A DNA stretch of 64,000 nucleotides from Nemertoderma westbladi (Eukaryota; Xenacoelomorpha; Nemertodermatida; Nemertodermatidae), in NCBI GenBank assembly GCA_032718475.1, contig JAUCBJ010007487.1, positions 1-64,000 of the forward strand. The letters run 5' to 3'. A program made the translations under genes and the position numbers. Under the pieces are notes generated by a model. That model was not told where the DNA came from. It made no database searches and worked only from the letters and a program-made list of their open reading frames with translations. Of the stretch, positions 50,901 through 59,840 are shown piece after piece; the stretch's first letter is position 1; each line of letters begins with the position of its first letter.

Positions 50901-53099
50901 ACAGCCATCGGCCGGAATGTAACCGAACAGATTGACTATACATTAGAGAAAACTGTCTATTGGACCGACGTTTTACTCGTGTTAGAGTATATAACCAATG
51001 AAGTCTGTCAGTTCAGCGTCTTCGTTACCAACAGGGTAGCCATCATACTTAGTCGCACGACGATGGACCAATGGAGACATTGCCCCAGAACGATTAACCC
51101 AGCAGACATCGCTTCCCGAGGAGCGACTCCAAAGGAATTGGTAAATACTCCCGAATGGTTAGGAGGACCCGACTTTCTCTACAGAGAAGAAGAAGAATGG
51201 CCTCCCCATCTCACAACAGCAGAGATCAGACAGGCCAAGGGAGCGGAGAAAGTTAAACCCAAAACTCGAGCGAGTAAATCGAAGTTGTTTAAACCTGCGG
51301 TTGATCTATCTGTATTATTTACTTCCGGAGATGATGCTTTGGATCAGAAACCCACCGCCACGACTAAAGAAATCTTGGAAATCCGTGACAAGGATTGGAA
51401 ATCTGGAATACCAGATATCGCGCAAGGACTCTCACCTCTCTTGCAGAGAGCGATACGTCACTACAGTTCCTGGAATCGGCTCTGTAAAGCTGTTACCTAT
51501 TTGAAACGATGTTTTCATCATCGTTACTCCGGAACAAAGACCCATAGTGATGATGCTCCATCAACATCTGCACGAGTCCATGTTGTTAAAGATCTTCCCC
51601 AATACAAGGTATCCGACAGGTTTCTAAAGGAGAAGATCAGTTACCAGGAGCATGATGAAACCAACAAACAGATGCTGAGACTTCTACAATGTTATGAGGA
51701 TTCCGATAAGTATTTCCTGTTGTTAAGAAATCCGCAGATGCGCTTAAGGGATCGCTTCTCTAGTACCATGATAGATGGGTTAATACGTGTTGGAGGTAGG
51801 CTGACCAACGCCCCATTATCCTTTGACACTAAGTTTCCCATCCTCATTAGAAATCTTGACATACAAATCAAGATAATTGTAGATGTTCATAGCAAACTGT
51901 ACCATGCTGGTAGAGAACGAGTTCTGAGCGAAATTCGAACTCGCTACTATTTTTATAAACCCCGTAGGGCTCTGAACCAAGTTCTTAGGAACTGCATACC
52001 CTGTAGGAAAGCATTCAGTAGGCCTTTAACACAGCGAGAGGCAGAATTACCTAGGGAAAGAGTAAGCTTCTATGAACCACCCTTTACTAATACCGGTGTG
52101 GATTTATTTGGCCCTATTGAAGTATATCGTGCCCGGACTATAGTCAAGAGATGGTGTGTCATCTTCGTTTGTATGACTTGTAGAGCTATCCATCTCGATA
52201 TGGTAAACGATCTCTCCACCAACAGCTTCGTGTTGAGTTTACGACGACAGATCGCTCGCTTCGGAACCAGTAACACGATGAGATCGGATAAGGGAACGAA
52301 CTTCATTGGCGCCAACAACGAAATTCAAGCTTACGTAAAGGACTGGAACAAAAGACAGGTGGACGATCAGCTAAGGATAACAGCGTCTAGCTGGACCTTC
52401 AACGCCGCCGACGCCCCTTGGTGGGGAGGAAGTTGGGAGAGATTGATTAGGAGCGTGAAGACTGCGTTCCACTTTATTGTGCCTTGTCGCGCTTATCTCA
52501 CCGACGAACTATTGCGGACGTTAATGGAGGAAATCGCCGCCTATCTCAACGAAAGACCGCTTATGCCAGTCTCTTCAAATCCTGATTCCCTGGAAGCGCT
52601 AACACCCGCGCACTTTCTACTGAAGAAACCCGTAGCCATGCTCCCACGATCGGAGATCACAGACGGAGACGAGTACTGCCGTCGAACCTGGCAACTTATG
52701 CAGTTGCTATCCCGTCGTTTCGCTGACCATTTCGAGAAACATTCCCTGCCCACTCTACAACTTCGAACTAAGTGGTTTGCGCAGCAAGAAAACGTCAGCG
52801 CTGGAGACATGGTGCTTATTGTGGACCCCGATCTCCCACGTAAGCGATGGCAAACAGGACGTATCATCGAGACTTATATCTCGAGCGATGGTTTGGTGCG
52901 ATCAGTAGAGCTCGTCGTCATGCGGCGGAACTTTAAGAAACCAGGGATAGTCTTTGAGACTCAACAGCTCAATCGCCCAGTGGGTCGTTTATGTTTACTG
53001 GAAAGAGACAGAGAGCTCTCCGGAAACTATGGAAGGCAAGAAACTCTTCCCACGACCACTTCCCTAATTCAACCGACATCTAGGGGCTCCCCAACTTAA
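44934..53099 (+). CDS. Element 2 gag-pol polyprotein (BEL/Pao)
   Basis: A single frame of 2721 residues from ATG 44934. Residues 1-790 form an N-terminal gag extension with an Ala/Lys/Glu coiled coil of repeated AEAKAAA (about 393-463). Then come the DUF1759 gag-like segment (about 795-985); zinc knuckle CYNCLRQGHQRRTC (1124-1137) with a second CAKCGAKHH motif at 1143; protease LLDSGST (D1266); RT with ASDIEGMF (D1682) and YMDD (1761-1764); RNase H with FGDAS (D1941), RAEL (E1982) and WTDV (D2012); integrase with HHCC zinc region, D2390, D2452 and WERL E2502; and a DUF5641-like end. The D-x49-E spacing equals that of element 1. It reads SDKGTNF where element 1 has SDNGTNF. All catalytic residues are present and no stop interrupts it, so it may still be active. 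Confidence 0.95.
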   Translation: MSDTKQNLSDSLLDVTICDSDRGVEPSSRKFGSPPTVRKVIPPVVITEPRLVQHRRSIIGTRAQVKRDQEAAEQQQPASQELIPQRPSSSSSEDTVELTPERGAEMTDVVYTDPLLILPAAVLIRLLIAVEEHQIDWARSQRSTRDSYAGYTREELNSIVESQWNFPGPGLPFDLSEAAWEDIHRMGVAKETIDPAVWKRSAAGYAQGFFSSMERVERQLFKQPQGPQEQGQLLYQVRERVLRIRLILSAFEEASKRRQDTSLQVAVKTWFQRVRRQVQGAAQWKAQLEERSTHGESTDATFSQMESEATAEKPHKKDAIDIYLSDYQRFLGDEELRRRLEGLSPNSEGAKLVLDAIDVDRLAANQAKFDEQLRIAREKEEQVRKKRIEDRKIAAVAKAERKAAAAEAKAAAAEAKAAAAEAKAAAVAEAERKAAAAEAKAAVAEAKAAAVAEVERKAAEEIIQLELENLQEKQDDFSKQLAASNMQMMSRSTPKRQGYTSSEEGDTTDTEGGGKRSRLSRRKRTFHRQKLPDLPPAVRRQLNNTKLGSTEPTDQIIEIERLPTIVDEPEIIRPVLEITPTVIDTPVLPEATYKFPLHSTKLPVPRRTAQETVQVLDPERSIHDLSPVVPRLPATTLADPVSAVDWVDERRRGMDILLGEMKENRIRSSQQVRELEGTVQHLKGTVRESKLELQEVQQSIALERDKLVNLKKGIPPPSVTMCQPVRSEVSHAQGVEPTRIYTASEVETPIVNPIKGNYRPVDNDIPYRPDHNPRNLYTDNSILNNTMAQESFTRQMARTEARQAVKVGEIVKFNGDEMKWLPFNEYYKDNIQNSVLSNGEKLRFLIECLEGSPKLMALKFIGHPDGLRQVWDTLNIRYGNKNNIAKYLYAKLVAPRKFINSGIIEFSDEIQEICRQLDWLGKSHEYQSSMVIGAVASTLPKGGVGTRWDKKVLYMMEQQQRDPTMSDLMSFLDGEVKLQLLKLSREKTPENKVSEKPVSRRKITPVCYTDDGESQTSQGEDSGKDTDRSYYVNKMPKDQVSKFKSRTNDRREQVRKTPPTSPKRIQVRKPEDKASVHNVTQSKVSNIKPKCALCDWTHRLNMYDEFLKKSLTERREVMWDKRLCYNCLRQGHQRRTCFSDIRCAKCGAKHHILLHAEFERNSPNQVSDSELHVQFSDVNDTDQSEMEGFYTDEFSDENESCYLINTAVYRALTYEKDTDSDLTLTTSERQPSWKEPSSNVGIREFPVVQVRVHGPKRSYVVNALLDSGSTGTFIDQELAEDIFAGQPKFRTTLNMSGIMQVWKSTITADYYVGALSTPQDELGEHSIRSVKMVAIKNFATTQADLYNWDEDESIQHLNIPRFQTDYSGVQILIGQNAHEALETLEKRPAQPQPLQTYAVRTRVGWYFTGPSRRTLRERLPQERVCQVSEWEDDTSEGDDLTEGTPYSSDNDDIHQLFDEENTIDLLKENEAWQNQVNLCQLLYPSEREAYNDELNDVIERCNAKTRDEHAVRFFTQEAVEPNSYDKALSVEEERAKQIQETTTRFIKDQGRYEVGLPFRKKEPKFINNRPLAEKRIAQLHRRLTANSSAKAMYQTQLEKFINKGYAERVPEETPVTERTYYLTHHYVPKPGKPHEVRVVFDGSALYMGQSLNSELLPGPNLLQSLLGILLRLRQYSIAFASDIEGMFLQVKVLDRDRDSLRFLWWPEGDLNQKPVEYWMTIQAFGIISSPSNACSVVRTTAEDNREAFSKEVIDNIKRDIYMDDNLKSLPSVEEAIEVAKGTVECLKRGGFRLTKFTSNSREFLESIPAEDRGAKDLDLIKDDLPETKTLGLKWDTERDILFFQLKQRDNPVRTKRICLSILSTYFDPLGFISPVILIARSLVQQMWLENHSWDDPLKGELLKQWMKWEDSLPVIEDFIISRSYFGHVLPTYSYQLHVFGDASDMGIGIVAYLRVETPDGIKVALVTSKALINNKLKVPRAELKAALYATAIGRNVTEQIDYTLEKTVYWTDVLLVLEYITNEVCQFSVFVTNRVAIILSRTTMDQWRHCPRTINPADIASRGATPKELVNTPEWLGGPDFLYREEEEWPPHLTTAEIRQAKGAEKVKPKTRASKSKLFKPAVDLSVLFTSGDDALDQKPTATTKEILEIRDKDWKSGIPDIAQGLSPLLQRAIRHYSSWNRLCKAVTYLKRCFHHRYSGTKTHSDDAPSTSARVHVVKDLPQYKVSDRFLKEKISYQEHDETNKQMLRLLQCYEDSDKYFLLLRNPQMRLRDRFSSTMIDGLIRVGGRLTNAPLSFDTKFPILIRNLDIQIKIIVDVHSKLYHAGRERVLSEIRTRYYFYKPRRALNQVLRNCIPCRKAFSRPLTQREAELPRERVSFYEPPFTNTGVDLFGPIEVYRARTIVKRWCVIFVCMTCRAIHLDMVNDLSTNSFVLSLRRQIARFGTSNTMRSDKGTNFIGANNEIQAYVKDWNKRQVDDQLRITASSWTFNAADAPWWGGSWERLIRSVKTAFHFIVPCRAYLTDELLRTLMEEIAAYLNERPLMPVSSNPDSLEALTPAHFLLKKPVAMLPRSEITDGDEYCRRTWQLMQLLSRRFADHFEKHSLPTLQLRTKWFAQQENVSAGDMVLIVDPDLPRKRWQTGRIIETYISSDGLVRSVELVVMRRNFKKPGIVFETQQLNRPVGRLCLLERDRELSGNYGRQETLPTTTSLIQPTSRGSPT

Positions 53100-54537
53100 T
53101 ATCGTTCGGAGTGGGCGTGTGACTCTATTATTTTATATTATTTTATTATTTTTATATTTATGTATGTATTACTATGTAATTTTATTATAATCGTTTTATT
53201 TAATCTAGTAGAATATTATTTAGCGATTATTTTGTAGAATAGTGCAATATATTCGTGTTTATTACGTACGTCATTACTTATATTATATTTAGTGAGACGG
53301 CGAAGAAATAATTATTTTTCTCTTTCCTTACTGTCCGTATTATATTATAAATACGTAACTACAGTAAGATGAAATGTCCGTACTTATTAAAGTACAATAA
53401 AGCCACTACTATATTTAAGTATTATTGGTAGGCAGAGTATTAGGAATGCAAAGTTCAGATCCTCGTGTCTCGGCTAAACCAAGCTCTGGGTAGACCTTGG
53501 AAACGACTTGCCTCTTCACACTGACATTGCTTCGTGCGATATTGCTCTCATACCGTATATTAAATAATACATATAGTAGCGTGATGTCCCTTTAACAGTA
53601 GCGTATAACGCAAAATAAATCTGTTAAACCCTTTGACCATCTGTAATTCTAGTCGATTAAGATATCGTGGCACCCACCGATATACTTGAAAGACAAATTA
53701 TAGAATCAGTGGTTAACGTCCCCAGACAAGTTCTGGAATAAATCGGTGCCCATCTCAAATATTAATTAGTTAATATTTACAAATCAAATAAGTCAAAATC
53801 TGTAAAATTCAGATCCTTCAACAATTCTCGTCAATTAAGATATCGTAGCATTTACCGATATTCTTAAAGAGACAATTTTCTTAGAATTAAGGATCTTGTG
53901 TCCCTAGACAAGTTCTAGAATCAAAATATGTCCATTTAATTATCAAATAATAAAATTTCAGGGAATAAATTTAAATTCATGTCTTTTAATGAATTTAATA
54001 AATTGCCATTTTACGCGATTTATAACATTCCCAAAATTCCATTAATTAATAGATCAAGGGAGCGGAGATTTGTATTATTGTGCGTGTGCGTGTACGAAAG
54101 TCTCCCAAACATAGTCAATAGCCGATAAAATTCGTAAAGTCATGTATAAACAGGACATTGACTATTAAAGAATTCCTATTAAATAACATCCCAGATCTGT
54201 ATGCATTGGAATTACCCTAATTCTACCGCTAGCTTTACATAATGTCACCATAGCAACAACCACGCTAGAATTAGAATTGAGTTAAAAGAACAATAGAAAG
54301 CTTGTCCCATTGAATAGCATAGGGAATAAATAGCGCACTGCTAGTATCCAAGGATACATAATAATACAGTGACATTCTGGAAGGCATTGACTAACGGACA
54401 AATGGCCCGAATGTGCGTAGTTGTGACCAGTTGTGTGGTATTTGTGAGTTTATAGGTGAATGTTACTGCTAAAGTGTGTTTACAGTAGCTAGTCGCAATC
54501 GTAAAGTAACCTAACTCTCCAAGGAATACCTGAAGTA
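53100..54537 (+). other. Element 2 post-pol non-coding region
   Basis: AT-rich. Two diverged copies of a block with GATTAAGATATCGT..CACC.ACCGATAT and AGACAAGTTCT.GAAT lie at about 53655-53745 and 53833-53920. No frame of note. Confidence 0.55.
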
Positions 54538-56041
54538 CATCTAAGCCTTTGGGACGGACAGTGGAGTGACTTGTGCCGGTTATCGTTGTCGTTGTACAGC
54601 TACGTCGTTGGCGAAAGTACAGCTACACTGAGAATCTCCTACTGTCCGGGGGCAAGGGAGAAATAGGCAGCGACGCCCGCTCGCCTAACGATATATAAAC
54701 TCATTATAATATTGGTGAACTTGTATAGCAGATATGACTGAATTAATAGAAGATGATCTTGGTATCAGGGAGAGATATACTCTACCTTTACAAGCGTTTG
54801 TCGATAGCTTGATACGCGGCGACGCTGATCCAACTACTACGGAAGACGATGGTCGTTATATCGAACCGCCAATGTCCCAGGAGCAACTTACGCGTGAATT
54901 GGATTATAGAAAGTTCACTGCTCGCTATACGCATCGTAATGGTACGTATATGGACTTCTTGACTACTGGTCACCCTATCGATTTACACGATACGGACGAT
55001 GTAGACACCGAAAGGGAAATGGTTTTATTTAAATATCATACCCAGCGGAGTCGAAACGATAAATCGAGAATAGAACACGAGAACTCTATTCGAAACAAAC
55101 TCGAAAGAGAAGACGTTGAAGAACCTGATAAACGTAACGGTTTCAACGATTATCTAGAATTCTTACGAGAGACCTATCTCAATGTTGCCAGTCAACAAAA
55201 CCTCGAAACTCGATATCCCCAAGGTATACATCCAGATCCTATAATGGAACTCAAACGGCTCTATTTTACGATGATGTATCTTACCGCCGATCGACCGCTA
55301 CCTGTCGTTCCAGATAGCTTCGAACAGATGGAGGAATATTGTAAAACTGGAGAGCGATCACCCGCGTTTCCCCTTCAAGACGTGCGTCTTTGGTATTACT
55401 GTGACGAATGCCCTAGACCTAACCAGCAAATCGAAAGGCATAAACATCCTCGGAGACGTTGCGCTAAACACAGTTTTACGCGATATACTTATGGGAGTTT
55501 CGAGCGTAACCTTTTCGATGTATCACCTACGGTCGCGCGCCTTAAGCGATCATTGAATAAACCCATGATCAGAGTTCCGGAATACTCGGTCAGACCTCCC
55601 CATTCCCAAGTGATACCTCAAACTCTAGATCCTAATAGTATTACGGATCCTCCCGAACTGTACTCACTGTTCAAAGATCTGGTGTTACCTGAACAGTTGA
55701 TTGGTGGCACTCCGGTAGTGGGTTCGTTGGATATTCGCCAACCTTACCTCGCTGGACTAGGACGCGGTCATTTAATATCACCGTTTAACCCCTACAACCG
55801 TCCTGGCCTTCCTCCGATCCAACCTGTTACAGAAGTCGAAGAGAGCGTGATACGAAATGCATTGGACGCTATTCGGCAGAAAATCGGAAAAGGAACTTAC
55901 GATTGCTTGGAGAAACGTAAATTGCAACAACAAGTCCAAGCGGTGAAAGAACTAGCTTTACCCCAGTTCGATAGAGAAATACAAAATCTAGAGGAGGACA
56001 TCGAACGTGGACGAACCTACTCTTTACAGGAATCTTACATA
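54538..56041 (+). repeat. 1.5-kb tandem duplication in element 2, copy 1
   Basis: Starts CATCTAAGCCTTTGGGACGG and contains a 200-base leader and the accessory frame. The same start recurs at 56042, 1504 bases later. The copies differ at many positions, so the duplication is not recent. Confidence 0.88.
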
Positions 56042-56149
56042 CATCTAAGCCTTTGGGACGGACAGTTGAGTGACTTGTGCCGGTTGTCGTTGTCGTTGTG
56101 CGGCTACGTCGTTGGCGAAAGTACAGCGGCGACGACACATCGGCGCTGA
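54734..56149 (+). CDS. Element 2 accessory ORF (unknown function)
   Basis: 471 residues from ATG 54734, between pol and the 3' LTR. I do not recognise the family. It is hydrophilic with no signal peptide or membrane span, so it is not envelope-like. Residues 223-246 hold a possible zinc site: C223-x2-C226, H236/H238, C243, H246. Proline-rich blocks (RPPHSQVIPQ, NRPGLPP) lie mid-protein, and a charged helix (CLEKRKLQQQVQAV) near residue 395. The last ~36 residues (from about HLSLWDGQLSD) are a readthrough of the leader of the next tandem copy, so the native C-terminus was lost. The diverged second copy lacks this junction and shows a different, longer end. Confidence 0.7.
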   Translation: MTELIEDDLGIRERYTLPLQAFVDSLIRGDADPTTTEDDGRYIEPPMSQEQLTRELDYRKFTARYTHRNGTYMDFLTTGHPIDLHDTDDVDTEREMVLFKYHTQRSRNDKSRIEHENSIRNKLEREDVEEPDKRNGFNDYLEFLRETYLNVASQQNLETRYPQGIHPDPIMELKRLYFTMMYLTADRPLPVVPDSFEQMEEYCKTGERSPAFPLQDVRLWYYCDECPRPNQQIERHKHPRRRCAKHSFTRYTYGSFERNLFDVSPTVARLKRSLNKPMIRVPEYSVRPPHSQVIPQTLDPNSITDPPELYSLFKDLVLPEQLIGGTPVVGSLDIRQPYLAGLGRGHLISPFNPYNRPGLPPIQPVTEVEESVIRNALDAIRQKIGKGTYDCLEKRKLQQQVQAVKELALPQFDREIQNLEEDIERGRTYSLQESYIHLSLWDGQLSDLCRLSLSLCGYVVGESTAATTHRR

Positions 56150-57545
56150 GGATCTCGTACTGTCCGGGGGTTGATTGGGGTAGGCAGCGACGCCCGCTCG
56201 CCTAAATATAAACTCATTATAATACGGATAAACTCATATATAGCAGATATGACGGAGTTGATAGAAGATGGTCTTAGTATCGGGGAGCGATATACTCTAT
56301 TTTTACAAGCGTTTGTTGATAGCTTAATACGCGGCGACGTTAGTCCAACTGCTGCGGAGGACGATGGTTGTTATATCGAACCGCCAATGTCCCAAGAGCA
56401 GCTCGCGCGAGTTGGACTATAGAAAATTCGCTGCTCGATATACGCAGCGTAATGGTACGTATATGGTCTTCTTAACTACTGGTCATCCTATCGATTTACA
56501 TAATACGGACTATGTCGACTATATATCCTGCCCAGCGGAGTCGGAACCATAAACTGAAATTCGAATGCGAAAATTCTATTCGAAATCGACTCGAAAGAAA
56601 AGACACTAAAGAAACAAATAAACGTGGTAACTCCAACGTATATTTGGAATTCTTGATAGAAGCATTGTAACAACAAATAAATATCACCCGCGTTTCCCCC
56701 TACCAGACGTGCGTCTTTGGTATTATTACGATAAATGCCCTAGACCCAACTAATAAACGGAAAGACATAAACATCCACGGAAACGTTGTGTTAAACACAG
56801 TTGTGCTCGTTATATTTACTGGAGTTTCAAGCGAAACTTGTTTGACGTATCACCTATGCTCACTCGGCTCGAACGATCCTGGAGTAAACCTACGATCAGA
56901 GTCCCGGAATACTCGGTCAAACCTCCTCATTCCTTAGTTGGACCTCAGACCTGCGATCCTGGTGGTGTCGCGGATCCTCGCGGACTGTATTCACTGTTCA
57001 AAGATCTAGTACTACCCTAACAATTAATCGGTAACACTCCGACAGTGATTTCTAGCTAGCCGCCCATCTTACCTAGCCGGATTGTGACGCGGACATTTAA
57101 TATCGCCGTTTAACCCTTACCATCGTCCCGGCTTGACACGATATAACCTGTCACCAGAGTGGCGGAGAACGTTGTACCGAACGAGTTAAACGCTATTCTA
57201 CAAAGATCAGAAAGGAAACCTACGTTTGTTCAGATAAACGTAAGTTATAACAGCAAGTCCAAGCGATAAACGAATTGTCTTTATCTCAGTTCGATTGTGA
57301 AATCCAGAATCTCTAAGAAGATATCGCACTTAGACAACCCCATTCTCTGCGAGAGTTTCTGGATGAACGTATCCAGCTACGAGCGGAGGAAAATCAGCTC
57401 GAGGAGAAGCATATCGAAACGGCGGATACCCCGACCATAATCCTACACCTTCTGATGCAATCATATTGCACCCTTCACCCAGGATTTATAGCCCTCCTAG
57501 TAAAGTGGCTCCCCCAAAGAGAAAAGGACTCTTGCTAGCCTCAAG
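56042..57545 (+). pseudogene. Second, broken copy of the element 2 accessory ORF
   Basis: The tandem partner of 54538-56041. Its ATG at 56249 starts MTELIEDGLSIGERYT, parallel to copy 1, but a two-base loss near 56401-56412 shifts the frame to a stop within 60 codons, and further stops and indels follow. The matching region runs to about 57350. Beyond it a charged segment (ERIQLRAEENQLEEKHIET) probably represents the original C-terminus missing from copy 1. Non-functional. Confidence 0.82.
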
Positions 57546-57649
57546 AAACTGCGTAAACGCCGTCCGCGCAAAGAAACTAACTGTTTAGAGTATCTTTATG
57601 TTTTAGAAACTGTGATTTTTATATTTTATAGACTGAAAATCCCATTTTC

Positions 57650-57658
57650 TGGGAGCGG
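57650..57658 (+). promoter_or_regulatory. Polypurine-rich tract of element 2
   Basis: TGGGAGCGG lies immediately before the TG of the 3' LTR, where the plus-strand primer is expected. One C interrupts it, so it is a weaker tract than in element 1. Confidence 0.55.
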
Positions 57659-58842
57659 TGTAAAAGCTTTTGCTGAATTGTCCGGTTATTTTTCCTTATT
57701 TTTCCCGTAAAATACTCTGTAGTTGGTTTACCAGGCATAAAAAGGCCGTGTCCTTGCTGTACTGGTGTTTTAGCGGACATAAAAGCTATTTCTTCTGTAT
57801 TTGTACTTTAGAGGACATAATCCGTAATTCCGTGACGTAAAAGCTCAATACTCTTGAAAACAGTGTCGCTACCATGACGACGGCTAGCAGCTGATATTGC
57901 TACGTCGACGTTTCTTTGTTTCTTTGTTCTCTCGTTGTTCAGGTTGACCAATCAGAGCGTTTGTTGTCTCTGTGTTGGAGGTGTATACAGAAACTCAGTA
58001 GTTCAGTGTTATGTTTTTGCCCAGAGCCTAAGAACCGGCTTTTGGCACCTCCGTGTTTTCAGTTTTTAGTCCTACACTAGTAGGCTTAATTATAAGGACA
58101 TATATCCGTTATCTGCATACTGCAGTACTGCATACACTGCATACTGTGTAACACTGTGCATACTTTTATATTGTTATACTGCTATTTACTGTCAGTTCTT
58201 CATAATATGGTTGATGAATTATTATATTTGGAATAACGACAAATAACCCCGAAAACCCAATATTCTTGATATACCGAAGGTAAGAGAGAAAGGTTACAGA
58301 TAAATGATTGCGACCTATGTTGATTGGTTTGAAGTGAATCTAATGTTATTTGATAGACCCTACATGATTCGGTCCGTGTTCCTTTTATATGTGACTAAAA
58401 TCAGTGAAGATCGGCAGATCAGTGTGCAGTATTGTGCAGCATTGTGTATGAGTGAGACTGATAACGAAGCATTTCCTAAAGAATGCGCCATATATGTGAA
58501 TTGTAACTAAGCTATATCGTTGTGAGTAGTTTAAGTCATAACTCTGTTTGTATAGATAGAGCGCCACGTCCTAAAGGAACTGTTAATATTTCCCGAAGGT
58601 GAATAATATTGTCAGAGATTATATAATACTGTCAGTCGAATAATACATTAGGCTTACATAGCAATAAAATTAAGCCGTCGAACCCAATCTCCCGGGTATA
58701 TCCAGCGGGTGAATGATCGCGCACAGATTGGTTTCGACTAGTGTAGTGAATTAAATACTTGTCATAGACTAAAGGTGATTTATTATCTAGAAGACATCCT
58801 AATTTGGCGGGTTAAACTGCCAAAGGTCTGAAAGCGCGAACA
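57659..58842 (+). repeat. Element 2 3' LTR
   Basis: 1184 bp, TGTAAAAGC..GCGAACA. The last ~640 bp match the 5' LTR with about 25-35 differences by eye. The first ~415 bp are unrelated to it except at the very start. It has a CCAAT box (GACCAATCAGAGCG, near 57946) and AATAAA at about 58663. Confidence 0.85.
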
Positions 58843-59650
58843 GTTAGTTAAAGATTGGCTTGTGACTTATTGTTATATGATTTAATTAATATAATTATAA
58901 TATAACAACTTATTATATTGTGATTTTCAAGCTCACGTCGAGGATTAGTAATGTGAGTGGGAAGAGGCAGAACCAGACAGTCTAGTAAAACAGTCTAACT
59001 CCAAAATAAAGTATATAAAACAGTCTAAAACTAATAAAGCATAGTAATGGAATAAGATATGAAAGTTATGAGTCGCTGCATAGGGTGCTGCATAGAGTGC
59101 TGCACTCTGATTGGAATAAATTTCATGAAATTCGTGAGTTTGAATTGCGAATTAGTTTTGGATCACCTCTCACCTCATCTTTTTTCCTCAATTGAGTAGA
59201 CAGACAGACAGACAATACTGTAAAACGTTGCAAAGTACTGTACCACATAATACAACATCGAATAGTAAATAATTTCACATAAACAACATTAATATTGCAA
59301 TAATTTTGACATTCAAATTGTAAACATTAAACTAAATAATAAATATCCTTACGTTCGTTCTGTACCAGCAGACCGGAATTCTAGTTTAGCTGTCAGAGCT
59401 TTATTGTCAGTAATTAAATAATACAGTATACTCGAAGCTTAGATCAATTGTAAGAAGTAGTAAGTGAGTGTACTGTACGGAGTGCCTGTAATCTAATATA
59501 GTTATGTCAATTCGGCAACTTTAAGAAAAGGTAAATAAAAATGCTTATTTATCATTTAAAAAAAAAAAAGGGGAAAAAAGGATAAATTCGATAAAAAAAG
59601 GGGATAGCCAAAAAAAAGGAACCGCTCCGCTAAGGAGGGCTGCAACATAC
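58843..59650. other. Gene A intron DNA, no gene seen
   Basis: AT-rich intron between element 2 and the gene A exon, with a short (GACA)n run near 59200-59213 and an A-rich stretch at 59560-59570. No other feature. Confidence 0.5.
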
Positions 59651-59840
59651 CCAAGCATTTTAGTAAGAAATCCGTGAGATTGTTGCGGGTACATCCAACC
59701 CTGTAGATCCCCTCCTCCACAATACTCCCTTCTATCGCATCCATGCATTTTCGCATAAAATGCTTTCCCTCCTTATTCAGAAAACACATACGCTCCACTT
59801 GTTTAACTTTATTCGCTTCTATTCGCAGATTCTCATCGCT
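59651..59840 (-). CDS. Gene A RhoGAP exon, N-terminal part with the arginine finger
   Basis: A 190-bp exon between an ATTTTAG acceptor and a G|GTATGT donor. It encodes NKEGKHFMRKCMDAIEGSIV, then EEGIYRVGCTRNNLTDFLLK, the start of a RhoGAP domain (F...C...IE..G...EGIYRV.G), with the catalytic arginine in GIYRV. The wording (G..F.RKC...IE) fits GRAF/oligophrenin-1. The last base plus two from the 37760-37906 exon make an aspartate codon. The exon start is fixed only by the AG; 59838 is an alternative. Upstream PH and BAR exons should lie to the right of the window. Confidence 0.87.

Larger units (their letters stand above)
41496..58842 (+). mobile_element. Element 2: large BEL/Pao LTR retrotransposon (17.3 kb), probably chimeric
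   Basis: Bounded by related LTRs of 1186 and 1184 bp (TGTAAA..GCGAACA) around a 2721-residue gag-pol with all BEL/Pao domains. A 2.25-kb leader precedes gag-pol and a 4.6-kb post-pol region holds a duplicated accessory frame. There is no target duplication (CTCTG on the left, GTTAG on the right), and the U3 halves of the two LTRs are unrelated. It lies antisense in the 21.7-kb intron of gene A. I see no clear primer-binding site. The LTR shared region differs at about 4 percent, so it is older than element 1. Confidence 0.9.

Noticed and set aside
54734-56149. Reading the element 2 accessory frame as an envelope gene
   Set aside because: Hydrophilic throughout with no membrane or signal segment.
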